64,000 nucleotides of DNA from Allohoeflea poritis (GCF_027889715.1 NZ_JAPJZH010000003.1:186001-250000); one strand, 5' to 3'. Positions 32,995 through 42,749 are shown, counted from the first letter of the stretch. The notes: a model not told the origin generated them from the letters alone. Numbers and translations are program-made.

Positions 32995-33094
32995 CTCCAA
33001 ATTGCGAGAATTGTGCAAATAGCCTCATTTTGAGGTTATCACGTCCACACTTATGCGCTAGAACAACATTCGAGAAAAAGCGGAGGTATTCGGT

Positions 33095-34117
33095 TTGACA
33101 GTTCGTCGCCCGAGGCTGAGGGAGATTTCGGAGAAGGCCGGCGTCTCCAAGGCAACCGTCGACCGGGTGATCAACAACCGGTCCGGCGTGCAGGAGCACA
33201 CGCGGCGGCATGTCCTGTCTGTTGCCGCGGCGCTTGCCGGCGAGAGCCCGGACCACCCGGTGCGAGCCAACGCAATCGCCCTTGATTTTGTCATTCCCGA
33301 CAGCCGAAACGCGTTCATGTCGCAACTCATCGCGGATATCGAAGCCTGCGCCCGCCGCCGCGAGGATGTGCGCGTGACCATCCACCGCCTGGCGGATATC
33401 GGCGCCGAGGGCGTCGCCGCCATGCTCGACCGGCTCGGCGAAACCAGCAATGCGGTCGGGCTGATCGCGCTCGATCATCACCGGGTGCGTGCGACGGTGC
33501 GCCGGCTTTGCGAACGCGGCATTTCGATTGCAACGATCGCCTCCGATATCAGGAACGTTCCGCGCGCCTTTTATGTCGGTGTCGACAATCGTGCGGCGGG
33601 ACGGCTGGCCGGCCATCTGACGGGACGACTGTTGTGCAAGGAGAAGGCGAAAGCTGCCCTGATCCTCGGCGCGCGCGCCTATCACGGCCATGAAGAACGG
33701 GAAATGGGCTTTCGCAGTGTGTTGCGCGAGCGGTTCAGCGGTCTGACAATTGTCGCGGAGCGTGAGGTCCACGAGGACGTGGACACGGCCTATCGCGAAA
33801 CCGCCGCCATCGTGAAGGAACACCCGGATCTCGATGCCATATATTGCATTGGCGCGGGCCAGCCGGGCGTTGCCCGCGCCTTGATAGACAGCGGCCACGC
33901 GGGTTCCGTTGTTTTCCTGGCGCATGGCCTTTCGGACGATACGCGCGGCTATCTCACGGAGGGCATCATGGACGCGGTCATTGATGAGGACACGTCGGTA
34001 ATGGCCGAGCAGGCCATCGAGCGTCTCGTCGCAGCGCGGAACGGATTGCCGCCGGACCGCCTGCCGGCCATTCGCATCCAGGCGATCTTCCCCGAGAACA
34101 TACCGGTCGAACCATGA
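33095..34117 (+). CDS. LacI-family regulator
   Basis: A 340-residue regulator. The helix-turn-helix is RLREISEKAGVSKATVDRVINNRSGV near the N-terminus and the periplasmic-binding-protein-like sensor domain follows (FVIPDSRNAFMSQLIADIEA, VGVDNRAAGRLAGHLTGR, KAALILGARAYHGHEEREMGF, AIYCIGAGQPGVARAL). Start is TTG at 33095 preceded by GGAGG. The sensor resembles sugar-type binding proteins, so a sugar or cyclitol is the likely effector. It overlaps the mutarotase-like gene by 4 bp and is divergent from the moc-like operon, which it probably controls. Confidence 0.9.
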   Translation: MTVRRPRLREISEKAGVSKATVDRVINNRSGVQEHTRRHVLSVAAALAGESPDHPVRANAIALDFVIPDSRNAFMSQLIADIEACARRREDVRVTIHRLADIGAEGVAAMLDRLGETSNAVGLIALDHHRVRATVRRLCERGISIATIASDIRNVPRAFYVGVDNRAAGRLAGHLTGRLLCKEKAKAALILGARAYHGHEEREMGFRSVLRERFSGLTIVAEREVHEDVDTAYRETAAIVKEHPDLDAIYCIGAGQPGVARALIDSGHAGSVVFLAHGLSDDTRGYLTEGIMDAVIDEDTSVMAEQAIERLVAARNGLPPDRLPAIRIQAIFPENIPVEP

Positions 34118-35211
34118 AGGACGGTCTTATTCATCATGCGGTCGACGGAATCTCGATCGATTTCGATCCGATCGGCGGACGGATCGAAGCGATGGTCATC
34201 GAACCGTCCGATGGCACGCCGGCCCTGCGTCCCCTGCACAAGGCACCCTGGGTGGATGCCGGAGAAGACCTGCCGGATTCGATCGACCTTGTGGAGAGGA
34301 GCCTCGCCGGCGATTTCTTCTGCGCGCCCTTCGGCAAGCAGCCCGGCACGCCGATCCATGGCTGGACGGCAAACGGCACCTGGCTCCCAGCAGGCACTGA
34401 AAATGGGGCGGACGGTTCGCTGACGGCAAGCTATCGCCTGCAGGAGCATGTCGCTGGCGCAAGCGTCACAAAAGACCTCACGCTGCGCCCCGGCCATCCA
34501 TTTCTTTATCAATGTCATCGCTTTCGCGGCGGTCAGGGACATTTGCCGGTCGGGCACCACGCCATGATCCGCGTGCCGGGTGGCGCCCGGCTGAGTTTTT
34601 CGCCCAAGCGCTTCTGCGTGACTCCCAACAATGCGCCGGAGTCGGATCCGGAGCGCGGCCGCTCTGTGCTTTCCTATCCGCAGCGGATAAACACGCTGGC
34701 GCAGATCAAAACGGCCGGCGGCAAAACCGTCGACGCAGCCGGCTATCCTTTCGACAGCGGCCATGAGGATACGCTCGTGATGGCCGAGGCGGATGGCGAT
34801 ATCGGATGGTCCGCAGCGCTGGCCAAGAAGGACGGATTCCTGTTCTTCGCCGTCAAGGATGCGCGCCGGCTGCCGGAGACGACGCTGTGGATGAGCAATG
34901 GCGGACGAAGCTACGCACCGTGGCTGAGCCGGCATACATACGTGCTCGGTATAGAGGAGACCGCGACCGGTTGCCACGCTTCGCGGCACTTCGAGAGCAC
35001 AGGCGCGCTGTCATCCGAGGGGCTGGCGACGGGGCTCGTTCTCAAGGAGGGGGCAGAGACGGAATTCCGTTACGGCTTCGGCGCCGTTCCCGCGCCCGCG
35101 GGCTGGACCGAGATTGCCGACATTCGGGTCAGGCGATCGGAACTGATGATGACCGATACGGGCGGTGACAGTCTCACCCTGCCCTTCGACGGCACGCATT
35201 TCGGATTGTGA
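34114..35211 (+). CDS. Aldose 1-epimerase (mutarotase)-like protein
   Basis: The 365-residue protein has the beta-sandwich pattern of galactose-mutarotase-fold proteins: ISIDFDPIGGRIEAMVI at the start, FFCAPFGKQPGTPIHGWTANGTW (H-G-x-x-x-x-x-W motif), then TASYRLQEHVAGASVTKDLTLR and HPFLYQCHRF, with ETTLWMSNGGRSYAPW and GIEETATGCHASRHF later. Such proteins interconvert sugar anomers or simply bind sugars. It is translationally coupled to the LacI gene (ATGA) and ends 3 bp from the convergent permease gene. Sugar specificity unknown. Confidence 0.75.
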   Translation: MKDGLIHHAVDGISIDFDPIGGRIEAMVIEPSDGTPALRPLHKAPWVDAGEDLPDSIDLVERSLAGDFFCAPFGKQPGTPIHGWTANGTWLPAGTENGADGSLTASYRLQEHVAGASVTKDLTLRPGHPFLYQCHRFRGGQGHLPVGHHAMIRVPGGARLSFSPKRFCVTPNNAPESDPERGRSVLSYPQRINTLAQIKTAGGKTVDAAGYPFDSGHEDTLVMAEADGDIGWSAALAKKDGFLFFAVKDARRLPETTLWMSNGGRSYAPWLSRHTYVLGIEETATGCHASRHFESTGALSSEGLATGLVLKEGAETEFRYGFGAVPAPAGWTEIADIRVRRSELMMTDTGGDSLTLPFDGTHFGL

Positions 35212-35214
35212 TCC

Positions 35215-36195
35215 TCACGAATCCTCGGTGATGCGCACATAGACGGCCGTCACGGCGAGGATGATCAGGCCGAACAGGATCCGCCGTGACCCCTCCGGCA
35301 TCTGCAGCACCGTCAGCATGGTGGTGAGCACGGTAAGGATCAGCGCGCCGACGATGGTGCCGGAATAGGTACCGCGCCCGCCGAAGATCGAGGTTCCGCC
35401 AATGACGGCAGCGGCGACCGACGGCAAGAGAAGCGGCACGGCCAGCGACAGCGACGGCGCCTTGATGAGGCCGACATAGATCAGCCCGGTGATGCCTGCG
35501 ATCAGGCCGGACAAGGCGTAAAGCGCGAGGATGACCTGCCAGGAGCGCACGCCGGCAAGGCGCGCAGCGTCCTCGTTCTCCCCGAGCGCATAGAGCAGCC
35601 TGCCGAACCCGGTGCGACGCAGCGCATAGATGATGAGCGCCGCCATCGGCACGAAGACCAGCAGCGAATTGGGCGCACCAAAGGTCCTTCCCGTGCCCAG
35701 CCAGGCCAGTATATCCGGCACGCTGGAGCCGGTCGCAATGACCGTGCGCTGATAAACCTGCAGGCAGCCCGTGCCGATCAACCCGGTGCCGAGAGTCATG
35801 ATCAGCGGATGGACGCGGAACAGGCCGACCCCGATGCCGTTGGCAATGCCGATCAGAATGGCCGGTATCAGCGACACCGCGATGGCGCCGGGCGTTCCGA
35901 GGATCGCCACCTGTGTCGCCACCACAAAGGCGCTGATGGTCGCGGCAATGCCGACGGAAAGATCGATGCCCCCTGTCAGCATGGTCAGTGTCTGGCAGGC
36001 GGCCAGCATGGCGAGCGGAATGGCGAATTTGATGGTGTTGCCGATCCAGCGCTCGTTGAAGATGCCGGGGCGCATGAGCTCAAGGATGACGACGAGCGCG
36101 ATCAGCAGCACCACCAGCGGCACTAGCGGATGGTCGCGCAGAAAGCGCCGGATACGCTTGGCAATGCTGAGATCGTCCTGCGCCGGCATGGTCAT
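35215..36195 (-). CDS. Ribose-type ABC transporter permease (RbsC family)
   Basis: A 326-residue inner-membrane permease with about eight to ten hydrophobic segments. The RbsC-family signatures are seen: GGIDLSVGIAATISAFV (88-104 region), IGIANGIGVGLFRVHPLIMTLGT and LPSVAAAVIGGTSIFGGRGTYSGTIVGALIL. It overlaps the second permease gene by 4 bp and is the last gene of the importer operon, transcribed from the binding-protein end at 39816. Pairing with the second permease gives a heterodimeric channel for a sugar or cyclitol. Confidence 0.92.
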   Translation of the reverse strand: MTMPAQDDLSIAKRIRRFLRDHPLVPLVVLLIALVVILELMRPGIFNERWIGNTIKFAIPLAMLAACQTLTMLTGGIDLSVGIAATISAFVVATQVAILGTPGAIAVSLIPAILIGIANGIGVGLFRVHPLIMTLGTGLIGTGCLQVYQRTVIATGSSVPDILAWLGTGRTFGAPNSLLVFVPMAALIIYALRRTGFGRLLYALGENEDAARLAGVRSWQVILALYALSGLIAGITGLIYVGLIKAPSLSLAVPLLLPSVAAAVIGGTSIFGGRGTYSGTIVGALILTVLTTMLTVLQMPEGSRRILFGLIILAVTAVYVRITEDS

Positions 36196-37166
36196 GATCG
36201 TCGTCCCCTCACGGCAAGCAGGCCGCCGATCATCACGACAACGACCATGATGGTGCCCTCAACAATGGTGGTGATGTTCGGATCGACGGCGAGGAATGTC
36301 AGGTCGGTGCGCACGAGGCGCAGGATAAAGACCGCGACAATCGGCCCGAGCAGGCCACCGCGACCGCCTCCGAGAACAACGCCGCCGAGAACCACGGCGG
36401 CAACGCTCGCCAGCAGATACGGACCGGGGATCGGTGCGCCGATGCCGGTGCTCATGGTCAGGACAAGACCGCCCATGGCAGCGAAAAGCCCGGCCATGGC
36501 GTAGGCGCCGACCTTGACCCGATTAACGGAGACACCGGTGCGGAACGCCGCGAGGCTGTTGCTGCCGATCGCATAGACGGACAGTCCGAAACGCGAGCGG
36601 CGGAACGGAATCCACACCGCCATCAGGCAGACGGCAAGAAGAATCAGCGATTTGGGAAACCAGACCGTGACGGCGTCCGGTATGCCCGGTATCGAGAGCG
36701 AGCCGACGAGCAACCCCTTGAGCCATTCGGCGGCGGCGCCGCCCGGCGCCTTGAGGATCATCAGCGCGACGCCTTCCCAGACGAAGAGCATGGCAAGCGT
36801 GACGACGATATCCGGAACGCGCGTCAGAACGATCAAGAGCCCGTTGATTGTGCCCATCAGAGCGCCGAGGCACAGGACGAAGATCACTACGAATATGGCG
36901 TATTCCTCGCTGGCGCCGTCCATCATGACGGCGGCCGTCACACTCGTCACCGCCATCATGGAAGCGATCGAAAGATCGATGCCGCCGGCGATCACCACCA
37001 CCGTTTGCGCGGCCGCGGCAAAGGCGAAGGGCAGCGCGGCGCGGGCCAGGGAATCGATGCCCGAAGCGCCGTATTCCGGCTGGATGATCTTTGTAATGAC
37101 CAACAGCAGGGCAAGGATCGCGAAAAGGCCGGTTATCCAATAGTGACTGCGCAGGAAACGGATCAC
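36192..37166 (-). CDS. Ribose-type ABC transporter permease (RbsC family)
   Basis: A 324-residue permease with the same family features as its neighbour: VVIAGGIDLSIASMMAVTSV, GTINGLLIVLTRVPDIVVTL and LLASVAAVVLGGVVLGGGRGGLLGPIVA. It is co-translated with the ATPase gene (4-bp overlap at 37163-37166) and with the other permease (4-bp overlap at 36192-36195). Two different permeases in one ribose-type system are common in rhizobia. Confidence 0.92.
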   Translation of the reverse strand: MIRFLRSHYWITGLFAILALLLVITKIIQPEYGASGIDSLARAALPFAFAAAAQTVVVIAGGIDLSIASMMAVTSVTAAVMMDGASEEYAIFVVIFVLCLGALMGTINGLLIVLTRVPDIVVTLAMLFVWEGVALMILKAPGGAAAEWLKGLLVGSLSIPGIPDAVTVWFPKSLILLAVCLMAVWIPFRRSRFGLSVYAIGSNSLAAFRTGVSVNRVKVGAYAMAGLFAAMGGLVLTMSTGIGAPIPGPYLLASVAAVVLGGVVLGGGRGGLLGPIVAVFILRLVRTDLTFLAVDPNITTIVEGTIMVVVVMIGGLLAVRGRRS

Positions 37167-38698
37167 GACGGCGATGCCTCCGCAGCTTCACCGGTCGGCG
37201 CCTTGGCATTGGCGTCACCGGCTGTCAGGCCGTAGGCGGCGCGCATGAGGGTCGGCTCGTCCGCATCATGCGCATCGATCACATCGACGACGCGCCCGTT
37301 GAAGATGACGACGGCGCGGTCGCAGGCAAGCTGCACCTCTTCCAGTTCCGAGGTGTAGAGCAGGACCGACGAGCCCTGATCGGCCAGTTCGCGCAGCAGT
37401 GGATAGATTTCGCGCTTGGTGCGAATGTCGATGCCGCGTGTCGGATCGAAACACAAGAGCGTGCGCACGCCCGCCGCGATCCAGCGGGCAATGGTCACCT
37501 TCTGCTGGTTTCCACCTGACAGGCGCTGCACTTCGCCTTGCGCGCGGGTGTCGATCTGCAGGCGTTCGATCGCGGCGCCGACGCGGCTTTTTTCCTTGCC
37601 CATATTGATATTGCCCCAGCGGAAGGGCCGCGCATAGAAGGGCAGCGCGATGTTCTCGCGCACCGAACGCTGCATGAGCAACGCGTCCGCGCGATCGCCC
37701 GGCACATAGACATGCCCGGCGGCGATCGCGTCTGCGGGGTGATGAAACCGCACATCCCTGCCGTCGATCTCAATATGCCCGCCGGAGGGGCGCTCGAAAC
37801 CCGCCAGCACCTCGAAGAGCTCGTCCTGCCCCTGCCCTTCAAGCGCGACGACACCGAGCACCTCGCCGGCACGCATTTCGAAAGAAACGTCGGAAAGCTT
37901 GGTTCCGGACGACAGATTGCGGACCCGAAGACGCGGTGTCTCTTGCGTCTGGACCGGCAGGGCCGAACCGGTCGCGCGGACGATCTCTTCGGCCGATTTC
38001 ACCGGCGCGCCGAGCATCATCTCGACAATGCGCTCCTCGGAACCGGGCCCGACCTCAACCGTGCCAACGGTTTCGCCGTCACGCAAAACGGTCGCGCGAT
38101 CGCAAAGGCTGGAAATTTCAGAAAACCGGTGGGAGATATAGATCACCGAACGGTCCAGCTCGCACTGTTGGCGCACCACTTTGAGAACGCGCTCGACCAG
38201 ATCGGTCGGCAGGGCCGCGGTCATCTCGTCGAGCAAAAGCACATCCGGTTCGCTGGCGAGTGCGCGCGCCAAATCGAGGATACGCAGTGTCGCAAGCGGC
38301 AGGCGCAGAACCGGTTCGTCCAGATGCAGGCCGGCAATGCCCAGCTCCTCGACCCATTTGAGAAAAGGTTCGACCGGCGTGTTGCTGAGGCGCAGATTTG
38401 CTGCGACATCCAGGTCCGGGATCAGCGAGGGTTCCTGGTAGACCGGGACGAGCCCCGTCTGCCTGGCCTGCGCGGGCGAATGGACCCGGTGGTCCCTGCC
38501 CTTGATCCGGATCTGTCCCGCGTCGGGCCGGATCGCTCCGGTAAGGATCTTGACCAGCGTTGATTTGCCGGCGCCGTTCGCCCCCATCAGCGCGACGACT
38601 TCGCCCGGCGCAACCTCCAGCGATGCGTTCCGCAACGCCAGTACGGCGCCGAAACTCTTGACGACGCCGGAGGCTTCCAGAAGCGGCTCAGTCGCCAT
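37163..38698 (-). CDS. Sugar ABC transporter ATP-binding protein (RbsA type)
   Basis: A 511-residue tandem ATPase. The first half has the Walker A GANGAGKSTLVKIL, the linker LPLATLRILDLARALASEP, where the usual LSVGQ is degenerate, and Walker B VLLLDEMTAALP. The second half has the degenerate nucleotide site ALEGQGQDELFEVLAG and a good signature RLSGGNQQKVTIARW, then LLCFDPTRGIDIRTKREIY. This asymmetry is normal for RbsA-type proteins. It powers the two permeases. The binding-protein gene ends 92 bp upstream, leaving room for an attenuating hairpin, though none stands out. Confidence 0.93.
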   Translation of the reverse strand: MATEPLLEASGVVKSFGAVLALRNASLEVAPGEVVALMGANGAGKSTLVKILTGAIRPDAGQIRIKGRDHRVHSPAQARQTGLVPVYQEPSLIPDLDVAANLRLSNTPVEPFLKWVEELGIAGLHLDEPVLRLPLATLRILDLARALASEPDVLLLDEMTAALPTDLVERVLKVVRQQCELDRSVIYISHRFSEISSLCDRATVLRDGETVGTVEVGPGSEERIVEMMLGAPVKSAEEIVRATGSALPVQTQETPRLRVRNLSSGTKLSDVSFEMRAGEVLGVVALEGQGQDELFEVLAGFERPSGGHIEIDGRDVRFHHPADAIAAGHVYVPGDRADALLMQRSVRENIALPFYARPFRWGNINMGKEKSRVGAAIERLQIDTRAQGEVQRLSGGNQQKVTIARWIAAGVRTLLCFDPTRGIDIRTKREIYPLLRELADQGSSVLLYTSELEEVQLACDRAVVIFNGRVVDVIDAHDADEPTLMRAAYGLTAGDANAKAPTGEAAEASPS

Positions 38699-38790
38699 GC
38701 CGGTGTCCCTCGTGAGGCTAACGGAGAAAGGATTGGCGCGGCGACGCCCGGGAGGACCGATAGCGCCGCCGCCGGTGGAGGAGCCGGGTT

Positions 38791-39816
38791 TTACTCACCC
38801 GGTCCCTTGCAAGCGATGATGTCTTCCTTGCTGTAGGTGGTCCAGCCGGGAATCATGATGCTCACCGGCCACTCGGGATCGAGCGACGGATCGGCTGCGG
38901 CTGCCAGTTGCGCCTTGCCTTCCTCGGTCTTGTTTTCCCAGAGCTGCGGATCGACCAGCACGGTCTGCGCATCGGGCTTGTCGCCATCGAGCAACTGGAT
39001 CGCCAGGGTCACGCCAGCGCCGCCAACGGAACCCGGATTGGTCACCGCCGCTCCGACAAGGCCGTCGACGGAGTTGAGCTGGCCGACGAAGCCGGCATTG
39101 TCGGCCCCGACGATCGGCACAAGCGGCACGTCGGACTCCACAAACGCATCAACGATCACATTGTCGATGCCGGAGGTCCACACGCCGTCAAACGGAATGC
39201 CGGTGGCGATGTAGTCCAGGATCTGCTGCTTGCCCTGATCCTGCTGCCAGCCGGTGAAGACCTCATGCGCGACCTTCACGTCCGGATATTCCGCCAGTGC
39301 CCGCTTGAAGCCCTTGTCGCGGTCATCGTCCGCCGCAGCACCGGCGGCACCGCGCATATAGACAACACTGCCCTTGCCGCCGATTTCCTCGAACAGCCAC
39401 TTGGCGCCGAGATAGGCGTATTCTTCCTGGTTGTTCGACAGAACGTAGGCCGAGGGCTCGGTCACCGCCTGGTCGACGGCAACAACGACAATGCCCTTGT
39501 CGGTGGCTTCCTTGATCGCGGAATTGATGCCTTCCGGGTTCGCCGGATTGACCACGATCGCATCGACGCCCGCCTCGATCAGGTTGCGGATGTCCTCAAG
39601 CTGACCGGCCGCGTCCGTATTGCGGTGGGCAATGTTGAGCGATTTGACCTTGCCGGACGCTTTTGCCTGCGCCTTCATCGCGCACACCATTTCCTCGCGC
39701 CAGCCATTGCCCTGTACGGTGTTGGAAACACCGATCGTGTAGTCGCTGGCCAGGGCCGTGCTGGACATGCCGGCCACAAAGGCACCGAGCAGTACTCCGG
39801 ATAGCAGTCGTTTCAT
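38791..39816 (-). CDS. Periplasmic sugar-binding protein of ribose-type ABC transporter
   Basis: The 341-residue protein has a Sec signal peptide (residues 1-23, ending STALA) and the periplasmic-binding-protein fold of the RbsB/MocB group: YTIGVSNTVQGNGWREEMVC, EDIRNLIEAGVDAIVVNPAN, GIVVVAVDQAV, DGVWTSGIDNVIVDAFV and VGADNAGFV. ATG at 39816 is placed by the signal peptide and the AGGAGG ribosome site; the longer upstream frame is spurious. It delivers the substrate to the permease pair. Its ligand defines the whole cluster and is not known. Confidence 0.92.
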   Translation of the reverse strand: MKRLLSGVLLGAFVAGMSSTALASDYTIGVSNTVQGNGWREEMVCAMKAQAKASGKVKSLNIAHRNTDAAGQLEDIRNLIEAGVDAIVVNPANPEGINSAIKEATDKGIVVVAVDQAVTEPSAYVLSNNQEEYAYLGAKWLFEEIGGKGSVVYMRGAAGAAADDDRDKGFKRALAEYPDVKVAHEVFTGWQQDQGKQQILDYIATGIPFDGVWTSGIDNVIVDAFVESDVPLVPIVGADNAGFVGQLNSVDGLVGAAVTNPGSVGGAGVTLAIQLLDGDKPDAQTVLVDPQLWENKTEEGKAQLAAAADPSLDPEWPVSIMIPGWTTYSKEDIIACKGPGE

Positions 39817-39871
39817 TGTGCATTTCCTCCTTGTTAAAGCTGCATATGCGCTTTTGCTCACGCTGTTCTTG

Positions 39872-40786
39872 TTATTTGACGTAGGGGCGCAGGACGTCGC
39901 GCGCGAGCAGAAAACCCCTTTTGACCAATTCGTCCGTTCCTTCGAAATTGCGGTCCTCGTGTTCGATGACCATCGGCCCGTCATAACCGGCCCTGTAGAG
40001 GCCCGAGAAGATCTCGCTCCAATCGACATCGCCGAGGCCGGGCAAGCGCGGGACCTGCCAGCCCATGCCGGCCGATAGGATGCCGCGCTCATAGAGGCCC
40101 TCATGGTCGATCATCAGATCCTTGGCATGGGCGTGCAGCATGTGCGGGCCGAATTCACCGATGAAGGTCGTCTGGTCGATCATCTGCCACACGAGGTGGC
40201 TCGGATCGTAGTTCATGCCGACATCATCGCCCCAGGCTTCCAGGATACGGCGCCAGACATAGGGCGAATAGGCGATGTTGTGCCCGCCCGGCCACTCGTC
40301 GTAGCTGAAGATCATCGGGCAGTTCTCAAAGGCGATTTTGACACCGTTGTCGCGGGCATGGGCAACGATATCGGGCCACACTTGAAGGGCATCGTCCCAG
40401 TTGTCGTCCACATGCTTTGAGGCGTCACCGCCGCAGAACGTGTTGACCACCGGCAACCCCATCCAGCCGGCAGCCACGATCACCTGTTTGAGATGGGCAA
40501 TGACCGTGTCGCGATGATCGCGGTCGGGATGCAGCGGATTGGGATAATAACCGAGGGCCGAGACTTCGAGGCCCTTGCCCTCGATTTCGGCCCGGATGTC
40601 CTGCGCCTGCGCCTTGTCGATCGATGCAACGTCGATATGGGTCGTGCCGGCATAGCGGCGGGTCGGCCCCTTGGAGACCGGCCAGCAGGCGATTTCCAGC
40701 ATCTCGAAGCCGTTGGACACCGACCAGTCCGCCACCTCCATCAGCGGCGTTTCCGGAAATGGTGCCGTCAGTAATCCGAGCTTCAT
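39872..40786 (-). CDS. Sugar phosphate isomerase/epimerase (MocC/IolE-like)
   Basis: A 304-residue TIM-barrel of the xylose-isomerase-like superfamily: MKLGLLTAPFPETPLMEVAD at the start, SALGYYPNPLHPDRDHRD, VNTFCGGDASKHVDDNW, KIAFENCPMIFSYDEWPGGH (metal Glu), MNYDPSHLVWQMID (Asp/His), HMLHAHAKDLM and MVIEHEDRNF (metal Glu). These are the metal-binding residues of the family that includes MocC of rhizopine catabolism and IolE/IolI. ATG at 40786 follows GGGAGAGG. It is in line with the binding-protein gene (55 bp) and the Gfo/Idh gene upstream. Confidence 0.88.
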   Translation of the reverse strand: MKLGLLTAPFPETPLMEVADWSVSNGFEMLEIACWPVSKGPTRRYAGTTHIDVASIDKAQAQDIRAEIEGKGLEVSALGYYPNPLHPDRDHRDTVIAHLKQVIVAAGWMGLPVVNTFCGGDASKHVDDNWDDALQVWPDIVAHARDNGVKIAFENCPMIFSYDEWPGGHNIAYSPYVWRRILEAWGDDVGMNYDPSHLVWQMIDQTTFIGEFGPHMLHAHAKDLMIDHEGLYERGILSAGMGWQVPRLPGLGDVDWSEIFSGLYRAGYDGPMVIEHEDRNFEGTDELVKRGFLLARDVLRPYVK

Positions 40787-40814
40787 GCAGCCTCTCCCTG
40801 TTGTCGCGGCGTCA

Positions 40815-41984
40815 TCATGATCCGATCTCGACCCAGCAGCCTTCCTTTGCGCTGCGCAGCACAGCATCGCAGATCAGCATTTCCTCGTGTCCGTCCTCGA
40901 ACGTTGCATAGAGCGGTTCGTCCGGCGGCCCGCCGGCGGCCACGGCTCCGTAGACGTTGCGGTACAGGGCGTAGAATGTGTCGGCAAAGCCCTCCACATG
41001 CCCGCCCGGCAGGCCGGCGGCGGCGGCACCGGTCGCGTTCATCAGCGATGCGTCGCGCTGCAGGATTTCATTGGGCTTTCCGCGGTGACCGATCCACAGA
41101 TGGTCGGGCGTCTCGGAGTGCCAGCTCGCGGCCGACTGCGAGCCGTCGATTTCCCATTGCAGGCTGTTCTTGCGCCCGGCGCTCACCTGGCTGACCGTGA
41201 GCGAACCGCGCGCGCCGTTGGCATAGCGCAGCAGGATGAGCGCCGTGTCGTCGGTCTCGATCTGTCGCTCGACCGTTTCCCCGCCGCCTCCTTGTGAAAA
41301 AGTCTCAACAGGACCAACGGGTTGCTGGCGGGTCTTGATGAAGGTCGAGAGTTCGGCGAAGACGCTGGTCACCTTCTGGCCGGAGATGAAATTCGTCAGA
41401 TCGATCCAGTGCGTGCCGATGTCGCCGACCGCCCGCAGGGCGCCGCCCTCCTTCGGATCGAGACGCCAGTTCCAGTCGGTGTCATGAAGCAGCCAGTCCT
41501 GAAGATAGTGCCCGCTGATCAGCCTGATCTCACCGAGACCGCCATCCCGGACCATCCGGTGCGCATGCTGGTTCAGCGGATAGAAGCGGATGTTGTAATT
41601 GACGGCGGCGATCAGGCCGCTGTCTGCGGCCAGCTTCACCAGCTCCGCCGATTCCTGCGACGAGACGGCAAGCGGTTTTTCGCAAACGACGTGCCGGCCG
41701 GCGGCCAGGATCTGTTTGACCTGTTCGAAGTGAAAGCGGTTGGGCGATGTCACATGAACGACATTGACCGCAGGGTCATCGAGCAGCTGATCGAGGCTTT
41801 CATAGGCCTTTTCGACACCGATCTGCCGCGCACGCTCGGCCGCTCTTTCCGGGCTGCTGCCCAAAAGGCCCGTAACCTTGACGCCGAGACGGCGCAGGGC
41901 CTCGGCATGAACCGTGCCGATGAAGCCGGTACCGATGACGGCAGCACCAAAGTCACCCGGATTGAATGGCTGCGACGTGCTCAT
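40815..41984 (-). CDS. Gfo/Idh/MocA-family oxidoreductase
   Basis: The 389-residue dehydrogenase has the Rossmann motif AAVIGTGFIGTVHAEALRRLG, NVVHVTSPNRFHFEQVKQIL, the signature HVVCEKPLAVS, and GDIGTHWIDLTNFISG with the catalytic D-x-x-x-H pattern. Of the three Gfo/Idh proteins in the window this one has the most typical motifs. It starts the metabolic operon with the MocC-like isomerase 28 bp downstream. It would oxidise an imported sugar or cyclitol to its keto form. Confidence 0.9.
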   Translation of the reverse strand: MSTSQPFNPGDFGAAVIGTGFIGTVHAEALRRLGVKVTGLLGSSPERAAERARQIGVEKAYESLDQLLDDPAVNVVHVTSPNRFHFEQVKQILAAGRHVVCEKPLAVSSQESAELVKLAADSGLIAAVNYNIRFYPLNQHAHRMVRDGGLGEIRLISGHYLQDWLLHDTDWNWRLDPKEGGALRAVGDIGTHWIDLTNFISGQKVTSVFAELSTFIKTRQQPVGPVETFSQGGGGETVERQIETDDTALILLRYANGARGSLTVSQVSAGRKNSLQWEIDGSQSAASWHSETPDHLWIGHRGKPNEILQRDASLMNATGAAAAGLPGGHVEGFADTFYALYRNVYGAVAAGGPPDEPLYATFEDGHEEMLICDAVLRSAKEGCWVEIGS

Positions 41985-42020
41985 TCGGATGTATGCCCCC
42001 TAAGCCTTTTCACTTGAGTT

Positions 42021-42749
42021 TCACGCAACGGAATATCCGCCGTCAACATTTATCGATGCTCCGGTCATGAAAGCCGCTGCCGGAGAAGCCAGGAAAAGCA
42101 CGGGGCCGGCGATGTCTTCGGGCTGGCCCCAGCGCCCCATGGGCGTGCGTTCATTGACCGCGGCGACGTGGTTCGGATCGGAGCGACTCCTCGCCGACTG
42201 TTCCGTCACGATGAAGCCGGGCGACACCGAATTGACCCGGATCCCGTGCTCTGCCCAGGCGATCGCCAGCGAGCGCGTCAACTGCTGGACCGCCGCCTTG
42301 CTGGCGCCGTAGGCCGGGTTTTTCGGGCTGCCGAAAGCGCTGTACATGGAGGCAATGTTGATCACACAGCCCTTGCTCTGCTTCAGCGCCTGCAGGAAGG
42401 CCGATGCGACGCGGAAGGTGCCGTGCAGATTGACCTTGACGACCTTTTCGAAGAAATCCGGCTGCATCTCCTCGCCGCGCGCCGTGATCGCCGCGCAATT
42501 GACCAGGATATCGAGTTGCGGCGTCGCCCTGGTCAGGGCTTCGATGGATTGCGGGTCCGTGACGTCAAGCTGGACATAGGGATGGCGGTCGCGATCGGCC
42601 TCGATCGGCTCGGCTTCGACACCGGTTATGCGGACATGCGCGTCCGCAGCCTTGAAAGCCGATGCAATGGCAGAACCGATGCCGCCGCGGCTGGCGCCGA
42701 CGACGAGAACCTGTCTGCCGGAAAAATCGAAAGTGCGATGCGGATCCAT
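42021..42749 (-). CDS. Short-chain dehydrogenase/reductase
   Basis: The 242-residue SDR has VLVVGASRGGIGSAIASAF (cofactor site), an acidic VEAEPIEAD after strand 2 that suggests NAD(H), NCAAITARG, the active-site Ser in INIASMYSAFG, Y-G-A-S-K and NSVSPGFIVTEQS. ATG at 42749 is preceded by GGGAGG. It sits between the Gfo/Idh gene and the RpiR regulator gene, all on the minus strand, in the sugar operon. Substrate probably a polyol or keto sugar. Confidence 0.88.
   Translation of the reverse strand: MDPHRTFDFSGRQVLVVGASRGGIGSAIASAFKAADAHVRITGVEAEPIEADRDRHPYVQLDVTDPQSIEALTRATPQLDILVNCAAITARGEEMQPDFFEKVVKVNLHGTFRVASAFLQALKQSKGCVINIASMYSAFGSPKNPAYGASKAAVQQLTRSLAIAWAEHGIRVNSVSPGFIVTEQSARSRSDPNHVAAVNERTPMGRWGQPEDIAGPVLFLASPAAAFMTGASINVDGGYSVA

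Noticed and set aside
38699-38790. Possible attenuator between binding-protein and ATPase genes
   Set aside because: The gap is GC rich with only short imperfect stems; no stable hairpin was convincing.
39817-40104. N-terminal extension of the sugar-binding protein frame
   Set aside because: A signal peptide starts at 39816 with AGGAGG before it; the extension is antisense-like and overlaps the isomerase gene.
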